From positions 822,001-886,000 of the forward strand of contig BSDZ01000020.1 of the NCBI GenBank assembly GCA_030268105.1: a DNA stretch of 64,000 bases, written 5' to 3'. The translations under genes were made by a program, and so were the position numbers. The DNA comes from Volvox africanus. Taxonomy: Eukaryota > Chlorophyta > Chlorophyceae > Chlamydomonadales > Volvocaceae. Shown here in pieces: positions 42,494-54,673 of the stretch. The notes under the pieces are model-generated. The model saw nothing but the letters and a program-made list of their open reading frames with translations. It did no database searches and had not been told where the DNA came from. Every line of letters begins with the position of its first letter. Positions within the stretch are counted from its first letter, which is position 1.

Positions 42494-44968
42494 CTACGAT
42501 CCCCCGCCGCCAGTGCTGCCTGTGCTGCGTGGCAGCAGGCCCTCGGAACCCTTGGCGTTGACCATGGCGTTTAGGAACCGCAGAGCTTGCTCCATCGTCA
42601 GCGCATTCCATTTGTCCTCCGCGAGAATGTCCTCCTTGCGCCGGACCAGGAAGTCATGCCCCGCAAGTGCTGCAATCGCAGCGTCGAAGAACCGTTGGGC
42701 CTTGCGGACCTCCGGGTACAGTTGGGCGTCCAGCTGGTCAAACTTGTTATTGAAGCCCTGGACCGCAAGGTTGGGCTCCACGCCGGTGGGGTAGGCCCAC
42801 TGGTCGAAGTCCTTTTGCAGGCGTTGCGCATTCGGGAGAACACGCGCCTGCACCTCCTTTAGCCAGAACGCGATGAGGTCCTGGCCGCCTCCGGCAGCCC
42901 GCTGCCCCCGGTACTCCGCATGCACCCCACCATGTGCGATGTAGTGCGCATAGTGACGATCCACCACGCGGCCCAGCTCCTCAGGAGTGTATGTGCTCCG
43001 GAGGGGCGTGTTGACAGGAAGAAAGTCAGAGACCAACTTGCGCAGGACCTCCGAGTAGTCAGCACCCTGTCGCTTCTCGTGGGTCAGCGGGTACAGGGCG
43101 CATTTGGCATAGCTCAGGGCGTGGGACTTGGCCGTGAAACCATCGGATGCCCCATCGTAGGCCCGTGCATAGTCCCTAGCGCCTTTCATAGGTATCCAGT
43201 GTGGCGAGATGGGCGCCACGATGCAGCCGGGCTGGCGGGGCTGCAGGTCACCCACAAGGTTCACGACGTCAGTGGCATGGGGTGCGGAGCACTCATCAGG
43301 CGAGCCCAGAGCCGGGTGGATCGGAGGTGGTGGAGTGGAGTGGGGCGGAAGCGGAGCGGGTGGCTCGCCTGGCGGGTACCCAGGCGGCCCGCGTGGAGGC
43401 TGAGGAGGATCGGGCGGGGGCGTGCCCGGGGCATATGAGGCGGAGGCCACCGGCGCGGCAGGAGCAACTGCCGCCGGAACCGCTGAGGGGGGTGCAGGAG
43501 CCGGGTAGTGGGGCGGTCGCGGCTGCAGCGGCGGCCTGCCGGGCTGCAGCGGGGCAGGCGGCGGGCGCGGCTGCAGCCTGTCCTCCAGGCTCGCATATAG
43601 CTCCTCCCAGCGGACCATCTGCACAGGGCAGCCAAGAAAGCGGGCAACGGCGGGGAGGAACGACATGAGATGGGTTGCGGTCCAGACAGGCGGGTCTGCG
43701 TCGGAGCTGCCGGGAGCGCACCGCAGCGTGCCCGAGTCTGGTGTCTCCCCTATCTGAGACAGGAGAGAGTGCGCTAATATGCCATGGAGGGAGTACCGGC
43801 GCTCAACAGCCATAGCAACATAGTCCACTTGTGCGAGCGACCAAAGCACAGGGGGCGGAAGCGGGTCTGGCGGGGCAAATGCATCAGTGGTGAAATGCAT
43901 TGATTCCCAGCACGGGGCCTCGAGTGGTGCTGGCGCCCTAGGCTGCCGCTGATCTGCCTCGGCTGGCAGTGGGACAGCTCCCATCTGCGAAGCACCCCCT
44001 AAGCCTTGCCTCCCTGATAGGACCCCCTCAGTTCGCACACCCCGCCTAAGTGAGCGCGTTGGTGGCCCAGACCCTCCCGGTCCATCCCCCAACGCGGAAT
44101 GATACTCAGTGGCGGGTGTCAGCACTCCATCATCTCCACCGCCTGATGGTACAAAACGGCGGCCTCGGTGTCCATCATGGTCCCAGGCGGGGTGCTCCAC
44201 AGGGGGAGCACCCCAGAAACCGCCCCATGGGTCCCAGCTTGGGGCGTCAGCGCCACGTGGGCTCCTGGCATCCCCGCCGCCTGGGTGAGACGGCCGCGTA
44301 TGCTCGTGTGCCGTAGCCGGTGCAGTGGCCGCTGGTGTAGTAGCTGGTGCAGTGGCCGCTGGTGTAGCAGCCGCAGGCGTGTCAGGGTCTGCAGCCGCAG
44401 GCAAGTGCGGGCCCATGGCCGCTGGGGCGCCAGTTGCCACGCCGCCGAGCGCTGCTTCTGCGCCGTCACCGCCACCGCTGCCATGACCGCCCGCGGCGAC
44501 GGCGCGGTCGCCCGCCCTGGTGGGGGAAGGTGGCCCCTGGGGCCCAGAGCGAGCATCCCGACCAGCGCTTGCAGACACGCCTCGCCACCCACCTTCGGAG
44601 AGCACGGGAGAGACGGATCTGCCCGAGGAAGGGGCGCGGCTACCAGGGATGCCAGCTCCCTGCAGCCCCGAGAGGAAAAGGCGCGCCGGCGGGCCGTCCA
44701 GGCGTGGGCTGGGCGAGGCCTCCATGTCAGAGCCAGGGTGCCGAAAAGAGATGGATCCCCCCGAGGCTGTTGGGGCTCCGGTCGATGCCGTCCCGCGGGG
44801 AGTGTAGCGGCCGGCTTCCAGACGGGCCCCGGCGGCTAGGGTGTTGCTGCGCCAATGTCCTTGTGTGAGACGCCACTGTCGTGGGTCCGTGGGTGATGGC
44901 TCACGCTCCATGCGTGCGGAGCCGAAACCGTCCTCACTCGTCCGCGCAGATGTCGGTCTCGTGTCCAT
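42494..44968 (-). CDS. gag: Gag of element C
   Basis: 824 codons. The N-terminal 600 residues are low-complexity Pro/Ala/Gly/Ser. The C-terminal 230 residues are capsid-like and helical (LVSDFLPVNTPLR, LIAFWLKEVQARVL, KDFDQWAYPTG, ALTMEQALRFLNAMVN). No zinc knuckle is seen. It ends GGGGS-UAG-GGA and the frame continues into the protease ORF. Confidence 0.75.
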   Translation of the reverse strand: MDTRPTSARTSEDGFGSARMEREPSPTDPRQWRLTQGHWRSNTLAAGARLEAGRYTPRGTASTGAPTASGGSISFRHPGSDMEASPSPRLDGPPARLFLSGLQGAGIPGSRAPSSGRSVSPVLSEGGWRGVSASAGRDARSGPQGPPSPTRAGDRAVAAGGHGSGGGDGAEAALGGVATGAPAAMGPHLPAAADPDTPAAATPAATAPATTPAATAPATAHEHTRPSHPGGGDARSPRGADAPSWDPWGGFWGAPPVEHPAWDHDGHRGRRFVPSGGGDDGVLTPATEYHSALGDGPGGSGPPTRSLRRGVRTEGVLSGRQGLGGASQMGAVPLPAEADQRQPRAPAPLEAPCWESMHFTTDAFAPPDPLPPPVLWSLAQVDYVAMAVERRYSLHGILAHSLLSQIGETPDSGTLRCAPGSSDADPPVWTATHLMSFLPAVARFLGCPVQMVRWEELYASLEDRLQPRPPPAPLQPGRPPLQPRPPHYPAPAPPSAVPAAVAPAAPVASASYAPGTPPPDPPQPPRGPPGYPPGEPPAPLPPHSTPPPPIHPALGSPDECSAPHATDVVNLVGDLQPRQPGCIVAPISPHWIPMKGARDYARAYDGASDGFTAKSHALSYAKCALYPLTHEKRQGADYSEVLRKLVSDFLPVNTPLRSTYTPEELGRVVDRHYAHYIAHGGVHAEYRGQRAAGGGQDLIAFWLKEVQARVLPNAQRLQKDFDQWAYPTGVEPNLAVQGFNNKFDQLDAQLYPEVRKAQRFFDAAIAALAGHDFLVRRKEDILAEDKWNALTMEQALRFLNAMVNAKGSEGLLPRSTGSTGGGGS

Positions 44969-45577
44969 GTGCGGAGAACTTCGTTACTAGGTGTTGAAGA
45001 AAAGAATTCCTCGGGATGATGACCCAAGGGTAGCGACACCGTAGAGGCGCACTTGCCGTCGTCCCTTGATATCGGAAGCTCCCGGGGGCGTCGCGCGCTC
45101 CTACCGTCGCGGTGTAGATGCTGTCCGAAGAAAGAAGTGGAATGCGTAGATCTGCAGCTCCACACAAACGCCTGAAGCCCGAGCCCATTCGCGTGAGGAC
45201 ACGATGGCTTGGCTTCGCCCGGTAGTGGGTGTATGTGAGGCTGGCGCAGCAGTGTGCTAGCTGTAGCTCGGGCAACTACACTAGACACTGGCCTCACAGC
45301 CCGGCCCTGAGGCGAGACTGTGCTACCTGTTCCTAGCTCTGTCGGTGATGGGGCGTCACGCCGCGCAGTCACCTACTCCTCCAAGTTCCGTCGCGGAGTT
45401 CTATTGGCAGCTAATCAGTCCTGATAGTGCCTTTATTAGGCTGATCTATTGGCGGCCTGGGCAGATGTGCGGAATGTGAACTACTGTAAGAGTCTGTATA
45501 TATTTTTGTTACAATGGCTCAATTCCGAACAGTCTATATTGTGACCAGGCGAAGCGCTTCCAACGGGAAGTCTTCAC
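44969..45577. other. Leader or 5' flank of element C
   Basis: No coding function is supported; the minus ORFs here are out of frame with gag. It is the likely 5' untranslated region or LTR of element C, but no LTR end or PBS was identified, and the insertion of element D at 45578 cuts it. Confidence 0.45.
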
Positions 45578-46392
45578 TGTTGTATCCTTCCTTCTTCAAT
45601 CATGTAGTAGCTCTGCACGTCTAGGTGTTAGCTGCGTGCGTACCAAACTTACGAACAGCAAGGCAAGCCAATGCGAATAGTAGACAGCGGAAGACTCAAT
45701 AGCAAGGAAAGATTCAACTTACAATGTTCTTCAGTTACAGGATTACAGTCTGCCGTCAGACCCCGTGGGCAATGTTCATCACTCGGCTGCAGTTGGAATG
45801 CTAGAGTAGCTCAGGCCGAATATAAATGATTATATCGTATGTATGCGTATTGGATAGAGTTGAGTACTCGAGTACTTAGTCCAAAGTTAGCGTCGCGCCG
45901 ACTTTGGTCTCTAGGCGGCCGTCCTCGCACCTATCATGTCGTGATACCGATGTGCAGTACAGGTCTCACTGGATTACGATCTCAAGTGTGAGTACCTTGG
46001 TAATACCGCTCTAAATATCGTGTCATTCGTGATATTATTGGATGCAACGCATGCAATATGCAAAGGTCCAAATATCGATATTCGGTTGCCGACCCAACCA
46101 TCACGATCGTCGCATTCTTGCATACGCGTATGGTTTATGACACAGATGAGGTAATAATATTCAAAGCATTATTACGCGGAATATTATACCAACGGATAGA
46201 TCGCGCATTAATTATCAGCATCAAGTCAAACATGTTGACTGACAGCGTGATGTCGTGAATGATGATGCGACATGCCTGATTAGCTAGATATACTTGAATA
46301 TATCATGCTAATATGATTGTATTATGTTTCATGATATCTGAATGCATTGCGGCCTTCATAAATGTAAACGGTGATTGAACCCGCGTACAACA
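45578..46392 (-). repeat. 3' LTR of element D
   Basis: 815 bp with TGTTGTA...TACAACA ends, read from 46392 on the minus strand. It is followed on the right by the complement of the polypurine tract (CCCCCCTCCCG). It is diverged from family A LTRs but shares segments such as GCGAGGACGGC. The TSD candidate at the left is TTCAC; the partner lies off the window. Confidence 0.8.
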
Positions 46393-46451
46393 ACTATCCC
46401 CCCTCCCGTATGCAGCGTCCTCGCTGCATCGAACAGCATCGACTGCAAGGA

Positions 46452-48056
46452 TCATTGGGTTTGCGTGGCGCGTAGACGAACTTCCTCCAGCAGGGGCTTC
46501 ATTTCCGGCGAGAAGTTACGCATCGGCTCCCACGAATTATGCTCGCTAGAATAGCCAGTCCACTTGACCAGATATTCATGCACATTCCGCTTTCGTCGTT
46601 GTCGACCAATGCGACGAACCCGATAATCCAGTATGCGTTCCACATCATACACCTTTTCCTTGCCTGTGATCCAGGTCTCGGGACCGGGGTCCATTACTGC
46701 AGGGGCATCGGTGTCGTTTGTAACGGGTGCTGTGCCGTGATAAGGGCGGATGAGGGAAATATGAAATGTGGGATGGATATTCATGTCAGAAGGTAGGGAT
46801 AGCTCCACGGCTACATTCCCTACCATGCGAACAACGGGATATGGACCGATCCAACGAGGTAACAATTTACGGGAACAGTCGGCGAGCGAACGCAAGTTCT
46901 TAGTGCTCAGTAATACCATTTGTCCCACCGAAAATGTTACGTCCCGTTTAGATTTATTATAATAGTCCGTCGTCCGTTGTTGTGCCGCGTCCAGGCATGC
47001 CTTTGCATCTGTCATGCGGGATAGGAACGACTTGGCAAAGGTTTTAGCCGCAGGGATATTTATCTCCACTCCACATTCTCGCCACACGGGTAGCGCAGGA
47101 TGAAATCCATAATTCAGAAAGAAAGGGCTTTGACCTGTAGAGCGGTTAACAGCGTTGTTAAGCGTGAATTCTGCCGAAGTCAAAAACGTATCCCAAACAG
47201 AGGGTGTGCGTCCAGCGAAATTCCTCAACATGTCGCCCAGTGTGCGATTTATGCGTTCAGTTTTCCCATCGGATTGTGGATGATATGCTGTGCTCAAATG
47301 AACGGGCATACCGACGAGTTGACATAGCGCTTCCCAAAACTTAGACGTGAATTGACCGCCGCAATCGGAGATCACATTTTTAGGAACGCCATGCAATCGG
47401 ACCACATTATCGAAAAATAATCGTGCTGTTTGCTCAGCGGTGCAAGACGAGGTGCAGGGGGCTAAATGAACCATCTTGGTCAAACGATCGATCATTATGA
47501 ACACCGAGTCGTATCCCCCCTCAGTTTTGGGCAGCGTGACTACGAAGTCCATAGAAACACTTTCCCAAGGGACATCTGGTATAGGTAAAGGTTGTAATAA
47601 ACCCTGGCCCTTACCGGATAGTGCTTTATTGCGCTGGCATAAACTGCACCTTTGCACGAAGTTTTCCGCATCCTTCACCACGTGTGGCCACCAAAACGAG
47701 CGTCGTACTAGCTCTGCCAATCGCGTGCTTCCAGGATGTCCTGCTAACGGGTCCTCATGGAACCGAGCAAGAATATCGTAGAGCAAAGCGTCGTGCCATC
47801 CTGCCGTATCCACAAATTGTTGCGCCTGTGCAAATGTTCCACATTGTTGGGCAAAGCGAACCATGGATCCACTTCATACGCCACCCTGAGTCGCTGCGCA
47901 AGGTCCGCTGCTATCGGCACCTCCTGACTGCGCGAACGAGTAACCGGTGCTGCCAAAATTGCAGCATGTAATGATGGATGTCGACTGAGAGCGTCAGCAA
48001 TATTAATCCTGCCGGCGATATACTCCCATGTACAGTCGAAACGAGACAGATACTCC
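46452..48056 (-). pseudogene. pol: Element D pol: RNase H end, integrase and chromodomain
   Basis: The minus-strand frame 47864-46452 covers integrase ([10 protein letters not shown]...CSLCQ; SMDF, SDCGGQF with Cys for Arg, KTERINR) and chromodomain (VERILDY, VKWTGYSSEHNSWEP). A frame change near 47800 separates it from VPIAADLAQRLRVAYE upstream. At 48056 it is cut by copy 2 within the segment corresponding to [12 protein letters not shown]. Confidence 0.9.
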
Positions 48057-48889
48057 TGTTGTGCTACGGTTCGTTTCCCGCCGATGCTTAGGTCGATGCG
48101 ATCCTACGAGGCGAAGTGCTATCTTGATGAATGCATGAATGACTATTGCATATGAATGAACCTGCATGATATAGATGTATTCGCATATATTTATATATGC
48201 ATTTGGCATGTTATCATTATCCATCACGACATCACATCATGGCAAATCCGCCTAGCATGCATGAAATACCGAATCATTGAAGTGCGCATTATGCTCATGC
48301 TATGAAACTATAAGTAATATCATTTGATATAATATTACTTCATTACAGCACACGTTGAGAGTGCCGCACTCGTCACGATACATGCCTTGCAACCGAATAT
48401 CGTTATTCGGACCCTTGCATCATGTGGATGCCGGAAAGGCTTATCGGTTGTTATGCTTGGACATCGCCTATACGCAGTAGGGTTGTCACACTTAGGATCG
48501 GCCTCCTAGTGTGAATCGTACGACATTGCGATGCTGCGAGTATAACAGATGCGAGGACGGCTAAGCAAGATAAGACATTTGATACAGGAGAACACTCGTG
48601 TGTTCTACATTAATATTGCTATACGCTATTCTACTTAGCCCGAGCTAAGCCTAAACTTCACTATCACCGCCACGTGATGATTGCTTGCTTCCGGCGCTGA
48701 CGGCGATTACGTCCATTGCACCGCTTCGATCTGTAAGACTGTAAGTTATATCTCTTCTTGTCTTGAAGTCTTCCGCTGTCTCTGTTTGCTCACGCTTGCC
48801 TTGCTGTACTTGCAAGTGCTCACGCATCGGTGTCGAAAGCCTTCAGACGCGCAGATACTTATGAGCAAACACGAAGGAGAGGTACAAGA
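48057..48889 (+). repeat. 5' LTR, copy 2
   Basis: 833 bp, TGTTGTGCTACGG to GTACAAGA (the final ACA is mutated to AGA). The PBS TGGTATCGAGACAGG follows. Confidence 0.9.
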
Positions 48890-48956
48890 AATTGGTATCG
48901 AGACAGGTTCGTTGTCTAACTGTCTCTCTTTGTCTAATCGGAAGTAGGTTCTTTCT

Positions 48957-49372
48957 ATGGCGAGTTCCAGCGACCAACCACGAGGACCACTAGATACTTT
49001 TGCTGAAGACCTAGGCCGCGCCGTTTTGGACGCCGCTGCTTCTGGTTTGTAATTGTTTAATTGCTTTTGCTTAGATTGCTGCACTTGTTGTGTAAGTGTA
49101 CGCTCTGAGTCGCAGGTAATCTCAGTGCACCGGCATTGCTTGCCGCGGCGACTGAGACTGGCTTTCGTCCGGACCATTTGGCGACTCTCATTGCCCAAAC
49201 TACGGAGATCAGGACTCAGCTGGGCAAGTACTTGCTGAGTTTACTGAATCTTCTCAAGAGTACTGTCGGTAGGCTCACCGAATCGCTCTGTACTCTTGCC
49301 TTTGCGATAGAAGTCGGCTTCTATTACGCAAACCTAGGGTATCGCTTCGTGCTCCATGTCCGCGGAACATGA
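48957..49372 (+). CDS. Spliced leader ORF, copy 2
   Basis: Exon 1 is 48957-49044 and exon 2 is 49116-49372, with the same GTTTGT donor and CGCAG acceptor as copy 1. A C-to-T change makes a TGA 12 codons earlier than in copies 1 and 3 (...HVRGT*). It overlaps the gag start at 49356. Confidence 0.5.
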
Positions 49373-50552
49373 CGATACGCCGCACACTAGCCTAGCTAGC
49401 CAACCCGATTTTGTTGTGGCTGCTAGAGCGCCGGATAGAGGTCTTGAGACTGTTGGCACGCACTTAATTGTGCCGCATTCAGCAGTTAACACCAATATGG
49501 ACAACACTGCTGGACCAAGGGTTCTGCCATTACCTCAAGCTCGAGGGCATGATGACATTCCTGAGGTGATGAGATTGTCAATTCCCGTTCCTAGGCTCCA
49601 TATCTCGCTGACTGAAAAGACATCAGGACATAGCATAGCCGATGCAACTCGTGCGTACGTGCGTGACGCTAAAAAGTATCTCCAGGCTGTTCATGGTGGC
49701 GATAATGATGGTATCAGGTGTCTCTTCGTTGGTAACACCCTCGAGGGCTCAGCGAAGGACTGGTATCGCGAATGGACCACCGCCCGGGGCGACTATACTT
49801 TTGACGAGATGATCGCCGCTTTGCTCGCACGGTTCACTACTGAGGTTCAAGCACGTGATGTGGAGGCTCGTAAGGTTTTGGCAGCCGGTAGCTACCACAT
49901 GCGTCGGGGTGAAAATGTACCTGCGTACCAGTCACGCTTCGAAGCACTTGTGACCCCCATTGCTGATCTCACTGAAACCGAGCGTGTCTTTTGGTTTAAG
50001 CGAGGCGTGACGAAACTTTTGGCTAAATGGTGCGCTACTGACTTGGCTGGGGTGCCAATCAAGTCGTATGATGCCTTGGTCACTTTTGCTAAGGGTACGG
50101 AGATACGACTCCTTGCCGGTGAGGAAGAAGTCAAGTCTGTCCCTCGTGCAAATGCCGTGCAAGTGCAGGATCCGCTTGGGGAAGCTGTAGCTCTCGACCA
50201 GGAACTTGGAGCGACCCGCCCCACGCCTACTGCCGCGACGCGACGTAGCAACCGGCAACACCAGGCACGCGGGGGCGCTAGCTCGGGTGTCCGTGGGTCA
50301 GGAGGAGCAGGTCCGAGCTCAGACCCGGCTAAGAGCAGGAAGCGTGGTGGTGCGCCGTCGTCGGCAGCCGCACAACGCTCTGACCCCAATGCGAAGCGGA
50401 CTCACACGGATGACTCGTTTATGCCAAAATGGAATTGCAATCGTTCCGAGTTCGAACGTCGGAAAGCGGCCAATGTTTGTCTACGGTGCGCGGAGAGTCA
50501 TCCTACGAAGGATTGCCCGTTACTGCCACCGTTTGTACCTCAGCCGAAATAG
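49356..50552 (+). CDS. gag: Gag, family A copy 2
   Basis: 398 codons, nearly identical to copy 1 Gag but lacking 13 residues after VGT (the ATQEPLFLQTPA segment). It has the same capsid core and CX2CX3HX4C knuckle. It ends at TAG in frame with pol. Confidence 0.9.
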   Translation: MSAEHDDTPHTSLASQPDFVVAARAPDRGLETVGTHLIVPHSAVNTNMDNTAGPRVLPLPQARGHDDIPEVMRLSIPVPRLHISLTEKTSGHSIADATRAYVRDAKKYLQAVHGGDNDGIRCLFVGNTLEGSAKDWYREWTTARGDYTFDEMIAALLARFTTEVQARDVEARKVLAAGSYHMRRGENVPAYQSRFEALVTPIADLTETERVFWFKRGVTKLLAKWCATDLAGVPIKSYDALVTFAKGTEIRLLAGEEEVKSVPRANAVQVQDPLGEAVALDQELGATRPTPTAATRRSNRQHQARGGASSGVRGSGGAGPSSDPAKSRKRGGAPSSAAAQRSDPNAKRTHTDDSFMPKWNCNRSEFERRKAANVCLRCAESHPTKDCPLLPPFVPQPK

Positions 50553-53500
50553 GGGCTTGCCCGGGTTCCTGTGGAGGGGGCACCGCCCGGGATTTCTGAA
50601 CTAACGCGTGGTCGGTGGTCATCCTTACGGCCAGCCGTGAAGGCATTGTTGCCTTGCATACTTGGACACATCCAGCAAGTCATTGCGCGACGCATCACGC
50701 TTGACGGACGCACGGGACTTCTCTGCTTCGATCCATTGTGTAATTTGTTTACACCTCGCCGTCCCCTGTCGTCTATCGATATGTCTAACCACGTGGTTTT
50801 GTTCATCCCCTCGTCTCTGCGTGAGATGTCGGAACAGTTGGCCGTTTACAGGAGATGTAGGCGTCAATATCCAGGCACCGCCGCATGTGTATTACTCCCC
50901 GCTTTCTGTCGGCGCAAGGCAGAGGCATCGTTAAGGGGTATGCGGCGTGTCCACCGGTTCGAGCCGGGCACCGTTTTGTTTAATGGTGTGGATCGGGAGG
51001 GTATGCTGGCTCCGTGGCCAGGCACATCCTACTCGGTTGACGTTTGGTACGAAGCTCCTGATGAGGGTGCCGTAGGTTACGGACCCCCCCTAAGTGCACT
51101 GACGTTATCTGCTGGGCAGTCGCTCGTAGATAACCGTGTCCCAGTGGTTCAGATCGGTTTGAATGGCCGTACTCTGAAGGCACTTGTTGACACCGGTGCC
51201 AGCGACGACTTCATCTCTGTCGCAGAGGTGAATGCGCTGGGGTTGACCCCAGAGTCGTCTGATTGTCCACAGGTTACCCTTGCTGACGGGGGTAAGCATC
51301 CCATCGTGGGCAGGATCACCCTTAGCCTATCGATAGGCCCTTTGCGTGTTGTGACCCGGCCGTACGTGCTGCAGGGCTTAGCAGAGACTGCACCGTACAT
51401 AATGGGGTCTTCGACATTACGGCAGTACCGCGCGCGCATCGACATGGAGACCGCAACCCTGCAGATGTGCAAGGGTACTCTGTCGATTAAGGTACCTTTC
51501 CTGTCATTCCAACATGTCACACCAAAGGAGGGCGAAGCTGAGGTGGTGCCTATGGTTAATTTCGCTGTGACCACAATGGCCACGCGAATCGAACCAGAGC
51601 TAGTCGGGCGTAAGGAGGCCGTCCGTTTGTTACGGAAGGGTGCCCACGGACTGCTTTTGAGGCCGCGGGTGGGCTGTTGTGCCACCACCGCGCAGATTTC
51701 TGTCCATCCTGAGGTTGAGGCCCTACTGTCGCAGTATGAGGACGTCTTTAAAGATATCCCTGGCCTACCACCTATGCGTCCTGTTGATCACACAATCCCT
51801 CTCATGCCTGGAGCGCAGCCTACAGCCCGGCCAATGTACAGGTTGAGTCCATTGGAGCTGGACGAGGTGAGGCGCCAGGTGACGGATTTGCTCGCAAAGG
51901 GTATGATACGCCCCAGCACATCCCCATATTCTGCACCGATTTTGTTTGTCGGTAAGAAGGATGGGACCTTGCGCATGTGCATCGATTACCGGGGGTTGAA
52001 TGCGAGTACGGTGAAAAATCGCCACCCTTTGCCACGCGTTGACGACCTGTTGGATAAGCTGAAGGGTTCGGCTTATTTTTCCTCGATTGACTTACAACAG
52101 GGCTATAATCAGATTCGCATCGCTGCCTCTGATATTCCGAAAACCGCTTTTCGGACGCCCTTCGGTCACTTCGAGTATACGGTTCTATCGTTTGGTTTGA
52201 CTAATGCCCCTGCGACGTTTCAGGCGGTCATGGACCGAATGTTTAGATTGTTTATCGACAGGTTCGTTGTTTGCTATATGGATGACATCTTGGTTTATTC
52301 TAAGACGCGCGAGGAGCACTTGGAGCATCTTCGGCTCGTGCTCGACGTTATGAGGCGGGAGCAATTGTTTGCTAAACGCGCCAAATGCTTTTGGGCGCAG
52401 CCTCAGGTGGAATATTTGGGCCACATTGTGTCGGCCACTGGTGTGAAGATGGACCCGCGGAAGCTCGCCGTGGTTCGCGATTGGCCCGCGCCTCAGAACC
52501 TCACGGAGCTGCGTAAGTTCCTTGGCTTGACCAATTATTTCCGAAAGTTCATTGAAAAATATTCCATCATTGCGGCCCCGCTTACTAACTTAACTCGCAA
52601 AGGCGTTTTTGTTTCGCTCGAGTCGTGGACGTCGCAATGCCAGCGAGCATTCGAAGAGCTCAAGCGAACCGTTGCCGAAGATGTCACCCTTGCATTCCCT
52701 GATTACTCGTTGCCGTTTCGTGTTGAGGTAATGTCTGATGCCTCAGTATTTGGAAGCGGCGCTGTATTGTTACAGGAAGGGTGACCGATCGCTTTCACGA
52801 GTAAGAAGTTTTCTGGTGCGGAGATTCGCTACACCACCGGGGAACAGGAGCTTTTGGCAGTGCTGCATGCTTTAAAGGAATGGCGCTGTTACCTCGAGGG
52901 ACGCCCATTTACTTGAAAGACTGACCACAAGCCCCTAACGTTTTTGCAAAGCGTTCCGACGTTGAACCGCCGTCAGGCTAAGTGGATGGAATACCTAGCT
53001 AGGTTCGACTGCACCTGGGAGTACATTTCTGGTAAACTGAATATTGGCGATGCTCTCAGTCGACATCCGTCGCTACACGCTGCAATTTTAGCAGCGCCCG
53101 TCGTGCGACCGCACAACGAGGAGGTGCCGATCGCGACGGACCTCGCAGAGCAGTTGAAGGTGGCCTACAACGCAGAAGCCTGGTTCTCGGAGCCGGCTAA
53201 TGTAGAAAACCTTCGCAAGCAGAATGGCCTTTGGCTACGGGTGGAGGGTGCAGCTACACAAATCCTCGTTCCGAACGACGACGCGCTACGCTACGACATC
53301 CTTGCGCGGTTCCACGAGGACCCGTTAGCAGGACACCCTGGTAGCAAGCGGTTGGTCGAGTTGGTGCAACGTTCCTTTTGGTGGCCTCGTTTGGCTAACG
53401 ATGCGGCGAACTTCGTGTTGACATGCAGTCTGTGCCAGCGCAATAAGGCTTTGTCCAGTAAGGGCCATGGGTTGTTGCAACCGTTGCCTGTCCCGGATGC

Positions 53501-54614
53501 GCCCTGGGAAAGTGTTTCCATGGACTTCGTAGTCGCGCTGCCCAAAACTGAGGGGGGATATGATGCGGTGTTCGTAATGGTCGATCGTCTGACTAAGATG
53601 GTTCACCTAGCACCATGCACATCATCCTGCACGGCTGAACAAACCGCACGTTTGTTTTTCGATAATGTGGTTCGGTTACACGGGGTTCCCAAAAACGTGA
53701 TCTCGGACCGCGGTGGACAGTTCACGTCTAAGTTTTGGGAAGCGCTCTGCAAGCTAGTTGGCATGCGTGTCAACCTGAGCACAGCGTACCACCCGCAGAC
53801 TGATGGTCAAACTGAACGCACAAACCGCACGTTGGGTGATATGTTGCGCAATTATGCTGGTCGCACACCACTCGTTTGGGATACATATTTGACTGCGGCA
53901 GAATTCGTGCTTAACAACGCTGTTAACCGCTCTACAGGCAAAAGTCCGTTCTTTCTTAACTACGGGTTTCATCCCGCACTACCCGTGTGGCGTGAGGTGG
54001 AAGTGAACGTGCCTGCTGCTAAACTTTTTGCCAAGTCTTTTATGTCCCGAGTCACAGACGCGAAGTCGTGTTTGGACGCGGCGCAGCAACGAACGACGGA
54101 ATACTACAACAAATCCGAGCAGGATGCGACGTTTTCGGAAGGGCAACTCGTGTTGCTAAGCACCAAGAACTTGCGTTCCTTGGCCGACGGATCCCGAAAA
54201 CTCTTACCCCGCTGGATTGGTCCATATCCTGTCGTGCGCATGGTTGGGAATGCGGCTGTGGAGCTTGCATTGCCCGCTGATATGACCATTCACCCCACGT
54301 TTCACGTATCGCTTGTCTGTCCTTATCGTGGTACGGAACCCGTCCCTGAGCCTGCTAACGCCCCCGCAGCGATATAACCAGTTCCCGAGACCTGGATCGC
54401 TGGTAAACAGAAGTTTTACGATGTGGAGCGGGTGTTAGATTATCGCGCGCATCGTGTGGGCCGACACCGACGTAAGCGGACAGTACATGAGTACTTGGTC
54501 AAGTGGACAGGGTATACTAGCGAGCACAACTCATGGGAACCGGCACGCAACTTCTCACAGGACATGAAGACCCTGCTCGAGGAAGCCCGCAATCGTGCCA
54601 CACAACCCCAATGA
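50553..54614 (+). pseudogene. pol: Pol, family A copy 2, three stops
   Basis: Same domain order as copy 3: protease [13 protein letters not shown] with [11 protein letters not shown] (Met for Leu), RNase H, integrase, chromodomain. Stops are TGA 52782-52784 (Arg in copy 3), TGA 52914-52916 (Leu in copy 3) and TAA 54375-54377 (Glu in copy 3). The chromodomain tail (VERVLDY...VKWTGY) is open to 54614. Confidence 0.93.
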
Positions 54615-54673
54615 CCCTTGCAGTTGATGCTGTATGAAGCAGTGAGGATGCTGCATACGGGAGGGGGGATAAT

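Larger units (their letters stand above)
36338..44968 (-). mobile_element. Ty3/gypsy element C with methyltransferase-like domain, decayed
   Basis: Minus-strand order: gag (44968-42494), protease ORF, RT, RNase H, methyltransferase-like insert, integrase. Its 3' end continues at 23004-22861 beyond copy 1 and then folds back. No chromodomain or 3' LTR is seen, and its 5' LTR was not identified to the right of 44968. It has stops at 42494 (perhaps programmed), 39345 and 37069, a frame change in a G8 run near 37388, and a frame change between protease and RT. It is GC-rich compared with its surroundings. Confidence 0.88.

Noticed and set aside
44836..45372. 178-codon minus ORF upstream of element C gag
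   Set aside because: It overlaps the gag start in another frame and has no recognisable motif; more likely leader sequence.
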